From assembly GCA_021186555.1 (NCBI GenBank), contig JAJKFL010000004.1, positions 16,458,406-16,522,405 on the forward strand: a stretch of 64,000 nucleotides of DNA. The letters run 5' to 3'. The notes beneath the pieces were generated by a model. It worked only from the letters and a program-made list of their open reading frames with translations. It was not told where the DNA came from and did not search any database. Source of the stretch: Reticulitermes speratus. Taxonomy: Eukaryota > Arthropoda > Insecta > Blattodea > Rhinotermitidae. The translations under genes and the position numbers were made by a program. This document shows, piece after piece, positions 23,403 to 33,677 of the stretch (positions within the stretch are counted from its first letter, which is position 1; each line of letters opens with the position of its first letter).

Positions 23403-23424
23403 AATGTATTTCAGCAAATACATT
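23403..23424 (+). other. 3'-terminal stem-loop of the LINE
   Basis: AATGTATTT (23403-23411), loop CAGC, AAATACATT (23416-23424): a perfect 9-bp stem with a 4-base loop touching the (TAG)n tail. In stringent LINEs of the CR1/L2 group such 3' stem-loops are the reverse-transcriptase recognition site; applying that here is inference. Confidence 0.65.
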
Positions 23425-23451
23425 AGTAGTAGTAGTAGTAGTAGTAGTAGT
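23424..23451 (+). repeat. (TAG)9 tail
   Basis: Perfect trinucleotide run directly after the stem-loop; best read as the retrotransposon tail. Confidence 0.85.
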
Positions 23452-26400
23452 AATTACGCTTCAATCTGCATTGTTTATTGAGCGAAGAATTCTTACAAAG
23501 TGGTTAGATTTGCACTCTTTTCACTTTCGGGTATTTATTTTGTTTCATTTATTAAATAAAAACCCACCTGCAAATTAATTGACATGTTGATTAATTTAAT
23601 ATTAGAATTTCACAGTTTTTATTCACTGCACTGTATAGATCAAGGTAATCCTTTCTTTAGCTAATAAACTTTTGTGAGTCTGAGTGTGATATGGTTTAAT
23701 TAAATTTACGGCCCTCACGAATATGTCATGCATTATCTGAAGACAAAATGCAAGAGAGTGCCTTTCTGCGTTTCTGCAGCTTCCAGATTTTCCTGATAGA
23801 GCGCGAAGTTACAAATCAATTTAATTGAGATCGATTGGTTAGTTTAACTCAGACGTTTGGTTTCTGATTATTAAATCGGTTCTAAGTAAAAGTTTAAATC
23901 TTATTAAATGTGTCAAACGGCGCATACAAGCTGGAAACACTGTGTACCAAGCGGCTTACACCACAACGTCTTTCTGCGGCATATGGCTTGTGTTGCTTCT
24001 GTAACCACTTTACGACTGCCAGAAGTTGTCCAGGTTCATGTAACATGGCTCCTAGCTTCTAAAATTACGGCCAGCCTGACAGTGACCGATTTTGAACATA
24101 CTACTATTTGCTTTGGCTCACATGTGCTTTTGTCAACCAGGAGCCAAAGTCTTTTAATTTCTCTTTCCAAGTCTGGTGCATTAGTAGCATTTGTTAGTAC
24201 TTATCACCATTACATTGATCTAAAATATTAATTAAGTAGCCTTTCATCTTGGGTTGTCATGTCTGGGTTTTGAAGCCCAGACTGCCGGCTACAAGGCGTC
24301 ATGTAACGGTAACAAGTAATTCCCTTTAGACTGTTATGTGTTATGTGACAGAGAAACGAAATTAAAATACAACTTAATTTTATGCAGTGTAAGCCGAAGG
24401 GAAAAACGTGGTTAACCCGTATTGAATCCCCTTTGCTCTGTGGAATTCGAGTTTCTCCGGCATTTGCTACAAGGATTACAGTCCTTGCGATGTGATGCCG
24501 TAAGATTTTTGTGGATGTGCACTAGCGTTTTGGAGGAACCTGCTGCCTTCTTCTACTCTGAAGACAGCCACTAACGTTTCAAAGAAAATTACTCCTTCCA
24601 TTTTCTACCACGCCGCGTAATACCACACTACTTCGCGATACATTCAGGAGGACAGGAATCTTCAAAGAACTTCCCGACTGAGCACTGAAAACCCCTGATA
24701 AGAAACAGACTGGAGTTTCTCTCATCCGACATTTCTGTGTCTCGAGTTTGTCATCTTCTGTAAGACGGAAGACAACACAGTTAGCGAGAAAGAAGTCTAG
24801 AAGGAATGTTTAAGAGATACGGATAACAGAAAAATCCCAGTCCCTATTGATGATACAATCATCGCATGTGTCTCAATAGAAACAAGATATGCACATGGAG
24901 AGCTTAGACCTTACCTAACTCGTACACTGGGACTGTGGGTTCAGATCAATAATAAGACACACACATACCCGTGGTGTCGCTCTGCGTAAGTAGAAAGTCT
25001 GTGTTGGGCCAACCCGGCGTCCAGAGGTTTATATGAAATCCTTGAAAGATTTATTTTTTAGAAGTACTAATTCTGAACTGTAGGGAGATATAGGGATTAC
25101 ATTAAACATTCCCGACAGAAAACCAAAAAGGCATTGAACTGAGACTCATAAATTTCCAGGTGATCGGTTGCAGTGATGTTATTATATAGATAGATAGATA
25201 CATAGAATTTGGAAATAGGTATACATGTTTAATACAGGAATTTTATTACCGCCACTCACAATTAATATGTTCATATCAGTATGATATTGAACTTAATTAT
25301 GATTCATTCAAATCTTGTCCGTATTGTAAAATCCCAGTTATTTTAGATAATTAAATATTTTTCAATGAAATATTACTTATGCCGTGTGGTTTCATTCCAT
25401 CTGATTCTTCGACTGATGTTGTGTGTACACCTCGCATCACATATTCCTCTACATTTTCTTCCAAATCAAATATTTCCCGCCAATAGCAATCTCATTTATT
25501 TGAGCACCTTAATATTAGCCCATTTTGTGAAGAGCAAGATGCTGAAGCTGCCAATCAGCAGAATTCTCTACCCGCCCTTTACTTCGACTCTCGCATATAC
25601 AAATATTCCCCTCAGCATCGTGTTCTTCATTCCCCTCAAGATTATTCTTTTTTTTTTTCTTGACATTTCTTATGTCAAGGAAGAGTTGTAATGTGGATTA
25701 TCTGAGCGATATTCTGTATAGAGTCACTTTCATAAAAATTATGTTATTTACTTGCTACATTATAATTTTAGCCTTCTTTTGGTTTTCGTTTAATTTCCTT
25801 CCCAGTCTTTTGGGGATTAAGCACACTGCTTCTAATATCGTTGCCTGACATAGACTTAAATTCCTCTCTATTCGGGTCTTCCTTTGTCTTCTTAAATTAC
25901 CCTAGACAAATGCAGATGCAGTATTTAAAACAATTTTTAAGCTATTGCATGCATACACTTTGCTTTGTTATAAAAATTATACAGACTTCTCAGTACGCTT
26001 AATTGGAGGCTATGTTTTCACAACTCATACAAAACACAACTAAACTATCTGAGATGTAACCACTCTGCTACTGTCAGTAGATCACAGAGACCCGCACTGA
26101 GACCTCTGTTTATATGTGTGTTATTCTATACTTGAAAGCCCACTAGCAATCCACTGAACCGCCAGATTCAACACGCGATATATTTGACGTTTCTTGTAAT
26201 TCTGACAGTAAACGACATGAACGAACTGGCCTATCTAACTGAACTGAAGCACGCTGTGCTGTGTTTGAAGTAAGAAATAATTCTGTATACGTAGTTTAGG
26301 AATATTTTATTCTTCAGAGCGTTAATAGCTGTTCTTTAATTGTCTTATTGTGGATATTAATTAGTTTCGAGTGACAGTATGACGTTTTCGTAGAATGGCA

Positions 26401-28200
26401 TAGAGATTGGTGACAAGTAGTTGCGTCCTGTTTCAAAGTGCTTTGTCGGATTTCTGTGTAAATGACTGACAGTCATCACGAATAATCTCGGCTTATATAG
26501 CGTGTGCTTCGTCCGGGCTCGAAAACGAAATTTCAGGATATATTAGAGATGTTATGCCTGCTCCAAATTCTATTTTGAAAGAGTGCTAACACGGATACAT
26601 ACCACAGTAACAGACGGACCTGCATTTAGTACGATAAACTTATACTGGTTACTAACACCACAAATTCCAGATCTCTGCTCACAGTCTGTGTGAAAGGAAT
26701 TCGTCTGCTATGCAGGCTTGTCTGAGTAATAGACTGTATTATTGGATTCTGGCTAAAGGAATGTGACACAGAAAATGAGACGTAAATAGACCTGCCATCG
26801 GTCGCTAGGAAACTATTCACAGCGGCTCGATACTTTGCTTGCCGGTAGTCTCGTCTGTTGGTCGTAAATTGCAAAAGACAGAGTCGTAGTTCGCGTCTTA
26901 TTTCTTCAGATGTATATCAACGTTAAGTCCGCCGATCGGGTCGTAATATCATTTACTCTTAAGGCGGCAAACTCTAGAAAGTTGAGACCGGCCGCCCATA
27001 TAATACAAACTGAAGAAGTAAGACATGTATTAAAATAGAGTCTAAACACCAGAAGGGACGAGGGTACTTGCGAGATCTTGTAGTACACAGAATGGTGCTA
27101 TTAAACTGGATCTTACAGAAGTAACGCGTCTGTGGACTGAATCATATATCTAAAAATTCAAATCATGAGTATAAACAAACTCTTTACCAGTAGGATTGTA
27201 ACAAGAACCTTCTTAAAACAGCATAATATTGATGTACGGTGACTTTAATACTGTCTCTTGTAACGTGAAGCCGTGTATATTAGCAGATATTTACTAACTT
27301 TTTGAAGATTTTTACTGGATCCATATACAGAGGAACAAGTCTCTTCATATCTTTGGAATAAGTCTGATGGAATGCAAGGCATTAAGCTGCAGCAGACCGT
27401 AATATTCATACTAGTATCACCGCCTTTGTAACAAAAAATCTCACTTTTCTAGCAACGCCATCATTTATTTTGGGATGTGTCTCACAGCTGCCAACTATTC
27501 TGTTCATTCCATTTTCACAAATTTCCATTTCCCATAAATCTCAGTCCCCTCCCTAAATTTTATTATCCCTAATTAGAACCTTGTTCACGCAGTCTCCAGT
27601 AGATTACTATATTAAAGTGTGACAGTGTCGACTGCCTAAATTAAAGCCCTATGGAATTCAAGGTCCAAATTAGTCTCCTTGTGAGTTACCTCGTGCTTTT
27701 GATTGTAAATGTGAGAATTCATAGCCACGCGAAATATGATTTTGTGGTAGAGAGATGAAAATAATTTCTAACCACTTTATTAGGAACGTCTATAATTGTA
27801 ACACATGGAGCTTGTTACCACCCTTCTTATGTAAATGCCGGCTTATATAATATAAGATTTAGTTGAGCGGAAACATATTCAACGAAATAAATTTCAACAC
27901 TATGTGATACGTCTGTTGGAAACAATGGAAATTATACGTCTGGTTTCTATTACATTTCTGACATGGCGGGTTTATATATTTGTGGAAATCAAGTACTTAC
28001 ACACAATATTTGCAGAATTCCTTGAACAAGATACAACAAAATTTCTAAACTCGGGAATAAATAAAATATGTTAAATTCACCACAGTATTACATACAATTC
28101 TCTACACTTCCTCGAAATGCTTGACCATAAGATGACGCTTATTTCCTTTGAAAGGTCGGTAACAGTTAACATGGCATAAAACATAGAAGACTTGGGTCCT
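23452..28200. other. Non-coding stretch; one degenerate foldback near 24500-24640
   Basis: At 24500-24640 ACTAACGTTTCAAAG, GAAGACAGCC and CGCCGCGTAATACCAC resemble the foldback family of 2571-2691 and 47903-48115, but decayed. A (TAGA)n tract is at 25187-25200. Frames such as 23908-24231 and 25365-25691 have no recognisable domain. Otherwise nothing was assigned. Confidence 0.4.
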
Positions 28201-28202
28201 TA

Positions 28203-28210
28203 GGTTGACA
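28203..28210. repeat. Probable decayed hAT target-site duplication, left (GTTGACAT)
   Basis: Compared with TTTTACAT at 33670-33677, six of eight bases match. Eight-base duplications are the hAT rule. Confidence 0.5.
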
Positions 28211-28325
28211 TGAGCGGTCTCAAACTCAAATGCCTAGGTGGGCCAAGCAAATAAATTTGGAAAACTTCGGAGGCGGCGCGTAATTTTCAGTAATAGAGGA
28301 CAAAGTTTATTTCCTGTAGTCTTCC

Positions 28326-29640
28326 TTACGACAGGTCCACAGCCTCTTCCAAAGCGAGTTCTCCACAGCGTGTGATCAGTGCTTTGGCTTTCAATTTCCA
28401 GCATCCTCTCTTTACCTTAAGGATATCCAGCAGTTGCTTATGACTTCTTCCTGTTCTTCCCATCACTTCTATTTTCCCCTCTATCTTCCCTTCAGTAACG
28501 TGTTTTAGAAGGCAGTTCGTACGCAAGATGTGACCAATCCAGTTAACCTACCTTCTTTTTATTTTATGTAGGATATTTCTCTCCTTCTTGACTCTGTGTA
28601 ATACTTCCTCATTTCTCACATGATCGGTCCAACTGATCTTGTCCATCCTTCTCCAGTACCACATTTAAAATCCCAGGTTTTTTTGGTCTACTTTCCGAAG
28701 TTTCCACATTTCAACATCATACACAGCTGTATTCCAAATGTAGCATTTTAATAATTTAGTCCTTCAATTTGAGTCCAATTTGCTGGTGAAAAGAATCTTC
28801 TTCTTGTTGGATGCTGCTTTTGCCATGGCAATCCTAGATTTAATTTTACGTGTACGTCTTGCATTATTTGTTTTCATAATGCACAAATAGCTGAAATACT
28901 CCACATTATCCAGTTGCTTTGATCTATCATAATCTGTATTGTTATCTGTCATAATCTGTAGTGGGGATGGTTGCCTTGAGATTCTCAATACCTCAGATTT
29001 CTCGACATTCATTTCCCTTTCATATTGTCTTCCAATTTATATTAGCCTATCCCTCGAACTCTGTAGCACCGTTTCTTCCTTATCTCGTAGCAGAAGGTCA
29101 TCTGCAAATTTTACAGTGCGAATTATTTGTCCTCCTAATTTGAAGTCTCCAAACCATTCGCGACCTTCCTTGTTCAGCTATTCGCATTACAGGTTGAATA
29201 GAATCGATGAAAACAGCATCTCTGTCTAAGTCCTCTGTCAATTTTCACACTCCTTTTTCACACCTGGTCCAGTCGTACTTTAACACTCTCATCCATGTAC
29301 AATTTGCTGATGAATTTTCTTTTGCGCCAGTCGATACCAGATCCCTTTAGTATTTGCATTAATTTGGTCCAGTTTACACGGTGAAATGCCTTCTGCCAGT
29401 TTAAGAAGCAAGCACACAATTCCTCATCTCTGTCCAAAGTTTACTCTGTTATTATTCTCAGCATCTCAACTGCATTCCTAGCTCCTTTTCCTATTCTAGA
29501 TCCAAACTGATCTTCTGCAAATACATCCTCAATTCTCCTTTCAATCCTTCTTCTAAGTGTCTTCGCTACTAACTTTGCTGTATATGCGAAGAGGCTGATA
29601 GTGCGATGGCCGCTACATTTTGTAGCTTTTGGCTTCTTTT
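28326..29640 (-). pseudogene. RTE (family 2) RT core and C-terminus
   Basis: Minus-strand pieces in order: HRTISLFAYTAKLVAKTL (about 29610-29555), FAEDQFGSRIGKGARNAVEM (about 29520-29460), RT motif A as CFLNWQKAFHRVNW (29369-29410), KVRLDQV, motif C as VKFADDLLLL (about 29115-29085), MNVEKSEVLRISRQPSPLQI (29012-28950), VEYFSYLCIMKTNNARRTRK, and NCLLKHVTEGKIEGKIEVMG near 28515-28460. In motif A both acidic positions are replaced (Asn and His for Asp), so the enzyme would be dead. FADD is intact. Confidence 0.8.
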
Positions 29641-29644
29641 TTAT
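29640..29644. repeat. Possible short duplication TTTAT at the nested LINE, left
   Basis: Also at 30008-30012. Joining the flanks through one copy restores a lysine-rich RT stretch in frame (ITVI-KKKPKATKC), which supports these boundaries. Five bases alone would be weak. Confidence 0.45.
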
Positions 29645-30007
29645 GTTTTTTTTTTTATTTTTCCAAAATGCAAACCCTATTTTACATGAGTATATTAGGG
29701 TTAAAGTTTAACCAAGTACATATAATAACAATATTATTACTTACAATTTTCTATTGATGTGGTGTATGAAATTAATGAAATGCTTTTGACAACAGTTTCT
29801 ACTAAATATATTGTACAGTGGCGTATGGTAACTAATATTACATTTGTTTAAGTGCATTTCAAGGCAGAGTCTCCTGTTTCCGAATATGGTAGCAATCAAA
29901 TAGTAGATATTCTACTGTTTGTTCACTTCCACAAGTGCATTCAAATCCATTCTCTAAGTTGATATGGAATCTTCTAAAATATGAACGAAATTTACCATGG
30001 CCGGATG
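29645..30007 (-). mobile_element. 5'-truncated LINE tail nested inside the RTE
   Basis: The minus strand reads LENGFECTCGSEQTVEYLL then FDCYHIRKQETLP and a stop (about 29955-29858). This is a C-x-C ... C knuckle from the end of a jockey/I-type LINE ORF2 and is unrelated to the surrounding RTE. A short 3' UTR with several AATA/TAAA words and an A-rich tail (AAATAAAAAAAAAAAC at about 29644-29659) follow. RTE coding resumes exactly on each side: ITVI before it and KKKPKATKCSGHRTISL after it. Confidence 0.7.
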
Positions 30008-31660
30008 TTTATCACCGTAATTTCAATGAAACCCATGGGCCACTCTCCAGTGCCGTATATGTTGTTTGTCACTTGTGTCATTAGCCGGAAATCATCTTCT
30101 CCAACAAATGTGAGTATATTTTCAGGCACATTATTATATCCTTCCCCTCTCCTTATCCCTCATCTCCTTGATAGCTTCATCCACTTTACCTGGCAAAGCA
30201 CGAGGGCCTTTCACGTATGCATATACTTCTTCTTCAGTTTCGACTTCTAAGTTTTCTGGTCGATTAGGTCGATCGTAACGTTTCGTAATATAATTCACCC
30301 AAATTTTCCGTACTTTTCTCATCTTTTATTACGTTCCTTTTAGATTCTTCAATGAGAGTGTTTTAAATCCCATGGTTTTCTTTCCAACGTAGTTTCTTCG
30401 TCTTCCTGTACATTAAATCATAACATCCTGTTCTTTGAAATTCCATAATTTCGGCTCATGTGATCTCTAGATGTTCCTTCTTGGCCTTGCCTGTGCCCTG
30501 TAACGTTGTAGCAAAAAACGCTACAGGACACTCAATCAGTATACCATACCTCCTGACACGATACACGGCATACATTCTCTAGCAGGACGAGATTTCTTCA
30601 GTTCATAACAGACCGAGAAAGATGTTTGTATACCTGCTACAACTGAACACCTGTTTGGAACATCTCATTTAAAAAATTTAAATTTACAATACTGTGATTT
30701 TATGATTGTTAACCTCGTGCATTTTGGAACATTAATATTTTAATTATTTTAATAATTTTAAGGAAGGCGACACAATTCCTACATAAGCATGCTGGCCTTG
30801 TATTCCATTTTCTAAATACTCCCTGATGATGTCCCATTTCCCACTTTAACAATCGATTGCACCCAGTTCTTCTTCTAGAGTATCTTGCACTTTCTGTCGT
30901 TGAACATATAAATTTTCCAATTCCCATCTTGGTTTTCACTATTGGAACCTTATGATTTTCTTCAATCTACTGAAGGTCTTTGCAAAATGTAAGTTGTGGT
31001 CAGAGTCAATTTCAGCTCAAGGCAGTGTTTGGATATCCTTTTTACAGTTTCTGAATCGATGCTTCACAAGTGCATAGTCCAACACATGTCGATTTTGATC
31101 TCCTGGTATTTTCCATGTGTACAATCTTCTCTTAGGTTTTTTACATCACGTTTTTATGACAAGATTTCCATTTCTTTAACAAAAGACGATAAGCATTTGA
31201 ACTCTCTGATTTCTCCTTCCCATGTCCATGCCTTCCAAAAATGTTTCTATATGATTTATCTCAAACCACACCGTTCCATTCTCCGATTATAATGGTGTTT
31301 GCCATCCTCTTCAAGATTTTCTTCAATTATATCATAAAATTCTTCCACTTCGTCATCTTCCTACTCCGATGTCGGCATGTACACTTGCACTAACAAAATA
31401 CTTACCTCTACTGCTTTAACGTAAGAGAAAATATTCAGTCACTACACAGAATCATCTTAACAAAACTTTTCACGATGCTTGAATGCGTCACTATTACTGC
31501 GCTTCTTTCAGCCCTTTCATCTCCGGAATGATGCACCGTAAAATCACCACTTCTTATTTCTCCTTGTCTCTTCCACCGCACTTTACTGACGCCTAGAAGA
31601 GACGCTGCTCTCTTCTGCATTTCCTTCTTCATATTCTCCAATTTGCCTTCTTGATTCAAG
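30008..31660 (-). pseudogene. RTE (family 2) endonuclease, linker and first RT motifs
   Basis: The order on the minus strand is MNQEGKLENMKKEMQKRAAS and LGVSKVRWKRQGEIRSGDF (31659-31550), DDEVEEFYDIIEENLEEDGK (about 31350-31290), YTWKIPGDQNRHVLDYALVK (about 31125-31060), EIDSDHNLHFAK with the active-site His (about 31015-30980), then the linker. PNRPENLEVETEEEVYAYVK (30322-30170) and VPENILTFVGEDDFRLMTQV then NNIYGTGEWPMGFIEI (about 30130-30015) lead into RT. Frame changes are frequent. The adjacent minus-strand open frame 31723-32025 lies in the 5' leader and matches nothing I know. Confidence 0.75.
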
Positions 31661-32699
31661 GTCCTTTCATTCCACGTTCAAACGTTGTAGCTATGATGTT
31701 CCTTCTGCTTCTGCGTGTAGTCCTAGTTACTCCTAAAGCGTAGTATTTCCTCTACAATCACTAACCACCGGAGATCCGAATGAGGGGATGATTTACCTGC
31801 GGATTGTTTTCTCTCCAGAGGAACCATCTCGCGTTTTTCCTGTTTTTGGAAAGAGACTCTCCAGGAAAAGTAATAATGTTGTAGTTTTTCTAGTTGCTTT
31901 CCTCGTCGTAGAACAGCAGCCATTCTAACCACTCTGGTCACGCCTATTGCTATACGATCATGAAATATATCGAGCATGATTTGCACTGTGTTTGAAGTTA
32001 CTACTTTTGTAGCTGCTTCCGGCATCAGAGGAATTTGTGTCGGAGTTCCGCTCTCCTAGGCATCTATTTTCGTTTGGTTTCTACCCTCTTCAACTATAAG
32101 GCTTAGGAGACTCCATTGTTAGCATTGCTACTGCCGGCTTAGTTCTCAGGGTTACTGGAACTCACAAGCTCCTCCACCACGGCGAGATAAAGTTACCATT
32201 GGAGGGGTTAGGACACAGTACTTTTTAAAAATTGAAGACAACCCTAAAAAACTGCCTTGCGTTTTTGTTATCATCACTATCACAATTTAAAACATCTGTT
32301 GCCCTCTTATTTCCTAGCAGATGTATGTTGAACATTTTCATTCTATTCACGTTCACATATCCAGTACAAATATACCGAAAATGCTTTTAAATACTGTAAT
32401 TTATAATGTAAATGTTTTTGAATTACCTACTGGCCAGATTCCAAATTAGCTACAGTGTAGATTGGCTGGAGACAGCACCATCTGAAGTGGAAAGGATTTT
32501 TTTCATATTGAGGTATTACTGGAAAGTAGGTCATTACAGGTTTTATGTGCCAGCCTGCCAATCGATATCGCTTTTCATTTTATTATTGTGTACAAGGGAA
32601 AAACGTTTCACGCATAACGCTACAGTCATTCACAATCCAAAATACCTGAGTCATGGAATTTTTTGCTTGTGGCGAGTAAGAATAAAACTCTTGCTATTT

Positions 32700-33560
32700 T
32701 GATCCATAAAACTTTTATTCAGGTTCGTGATACACTGAAGATTGACTAATTTCGCCTGCAAGTTTTTGAAGCCCTCTCAAAGTGGGCCTACCAAGGAAAG
32801 GGACCCAACATAATTTTCAGTTCCATAATTTTTAAGTCCTATAATCTTTCGTCGAATTCCTGTCGTAGCACAAAAATTGTCCTGGAATGTTCTTGAATAG
32901 GCTCAGATAATAAAATTCTAATGATTTCAGGCGCGGAGACTACAAAGTTATGGACATTTAATTGATATCCCCATACTCAAGCTTAATGTCGAAGGCTTTG
33001 ATGCTGCCAAACAGCTCTGTATTAAAATTATCTTTGTCTTTTATGTCTTCGTTAAGACAAAAAAAATGAATTGTCATATCCACAAAGAACTAAAGATATG
33101 TTTCCATCCAGTCCTGCAATTCTCTTTTATTCCTTTCCGCGAATAATTTGATCTCCTTTAAGAAATCAGAAAGCAGCTGCAAAACACACCTCCGATATGA
33201 CAACTTCACACTTGTGTAGTAAATTGTTTCATAATATTCACTTTCCCTTTCCCCCGTAATGCTAAAAATTCAAGTTGGTTAAGGCCAGTTTCAAGAATAA
33301 AATTCACTGTTTTAAATTTTGTTCTTTACGTGAGTCACTTTTAAAGTTACTGCATACTCTACCACTAATTGAAACTTCTCAATGACATCTCGAACAAAAG
33401 CCGAAAAATGAGCTGTATCTATGACGTTTGTGCTCTCATTAATTTCGAATATGCCACAAAAGGTTTACATTTTTTAAAACTAACATTGTGTATGGTATTG
33501 ATTTCTTTGCAACACTTTGTGAATTATCAAAACTTACATGAACTGATAAAATTCTTAAAA
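32700..33560 (-). pseudogene. hAT transposase remnant (GTF2IRD2/ZBED-like)
   Basis: Minus-strand pieces in family order: NVIDTAHFSAFVRDVIEKFQ (about 33445-33365), TVNFILETGLNQLEF (about 33315-33265), RGKGKVNIMKQF, LLSDFLKEIKLFAERNKREL (about 33175-33115), FFVDMTIHFFCLNEDIKDKD (about 33095-33030), then LFGSIKAFDIKL (about 33015-32980). These correspond to the 'TAQLAIFIRG', 'VNFIRARGLNHRQF', 'RGKVLKRF' and 'HLNELNxxLQGKD ... FQxKL' blocks of hAT transposases related to vertebrate GTF2IRD2. Stops and shifts interrupt them. The N-terminal BED finger was not found. Confidence 0.6.
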
Positions 33561-33669
33561 TAATAATGTATATAGTTCAACACTGTGGCGGGCGACATTC
33601 TATAATTAGAACAACATCAGTGAAATAGTCGCATAAAACGAAATGAGGGCGGCGTGTTTAAGACCAATG

Positions 33670-33677
33670 TTTTACAT
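33670..33677. repeat. Probable decayed hAT target-site duplication, right (TTTTACAT)
   Basis: Partner of 28203-28210, six of eight bases identical. Confidence 0.5.

Larger units (their letters stand above)
22850..23451 (+). pseudogene. LINE ORF2 C-terminus and 3' end
   Basis: Plus-strand reading gives WLVGIWKLRGVKG, then TGKGRCLLCDKEENKLYLFL and KCTKHKVGRK (22916-22993). This is the C-x2-C ... C zinc-knuckle-like element that ends many LINE ORF2 proteins; the usual His is Tyr here. Shifted downstream frames still read like the family (ENIELRGLGA-type). The 3' UTR ends in a perfect stem-loop (23403-23424) and a (TAG)9 tail (23424-23451). Upstream RT was not recognised, so this is a 5'-truncated dead copy. 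Confidence 0.65.
28290..32215 (-). mobile_element. RTE-type LINE (second family) inserted into the hAT
   Basis: The minus-strand order is intact: 5' leader (32215-31700), endonuclease (31660-30970), linker (30960-30330), RT (30322-30010 and 29640-28764), C-terminus (28750-28326). Indels and stops occur throughout. Its C-terminal motif (NCLLKHVTEGKIEGKIEV...) differs from the [11 protein letters not shown] family at 9.4-12.6 kb, so it is a separate lineage. Ends are placed to within about 20-50 bases; no clear duplication was found. Confidence 0.8.
28211..33669 (-). mobile_element. hAT element (GTF2IRD2/ZBED-type transposase), split by an RTE
   Basis: The left end (28211) reads GAGCGGTCTCAAACTC. 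The right end, read inward from 33669 on the minus strand, is CATTGGTCTTAAACAC. Eleven of 16 bases match, and both have the GGTCTYAAAC core common at hAT ends. The right arm contains a decayed transposase on the minus strand (32700-33560). The left arm (28211 to about 28290) carries text such as GCCTAGGTGGGCCAAG and AACTTCGGAGG. The two arms are separated by a 3.9-kb RTE insertion. Removing it leaves a hAT of roughly 1.5 kb. Confidence 0.65.

Noticed and set aside
23908..24231. 107-codon plus-strand frame
   Set aside because: No recognisable family, no signal peptide or convincing splice context; it lies in repeat-rich DNA.
31723..32025. 100-codon minus-strand frame next to the RTE endonuclease, possible RTE ORF1
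   Set aside because: It sits in the 5' leader in the right orientation, but the product has no ORF1-like knuckle or coiled coil that I can see, so I kept it as leader.
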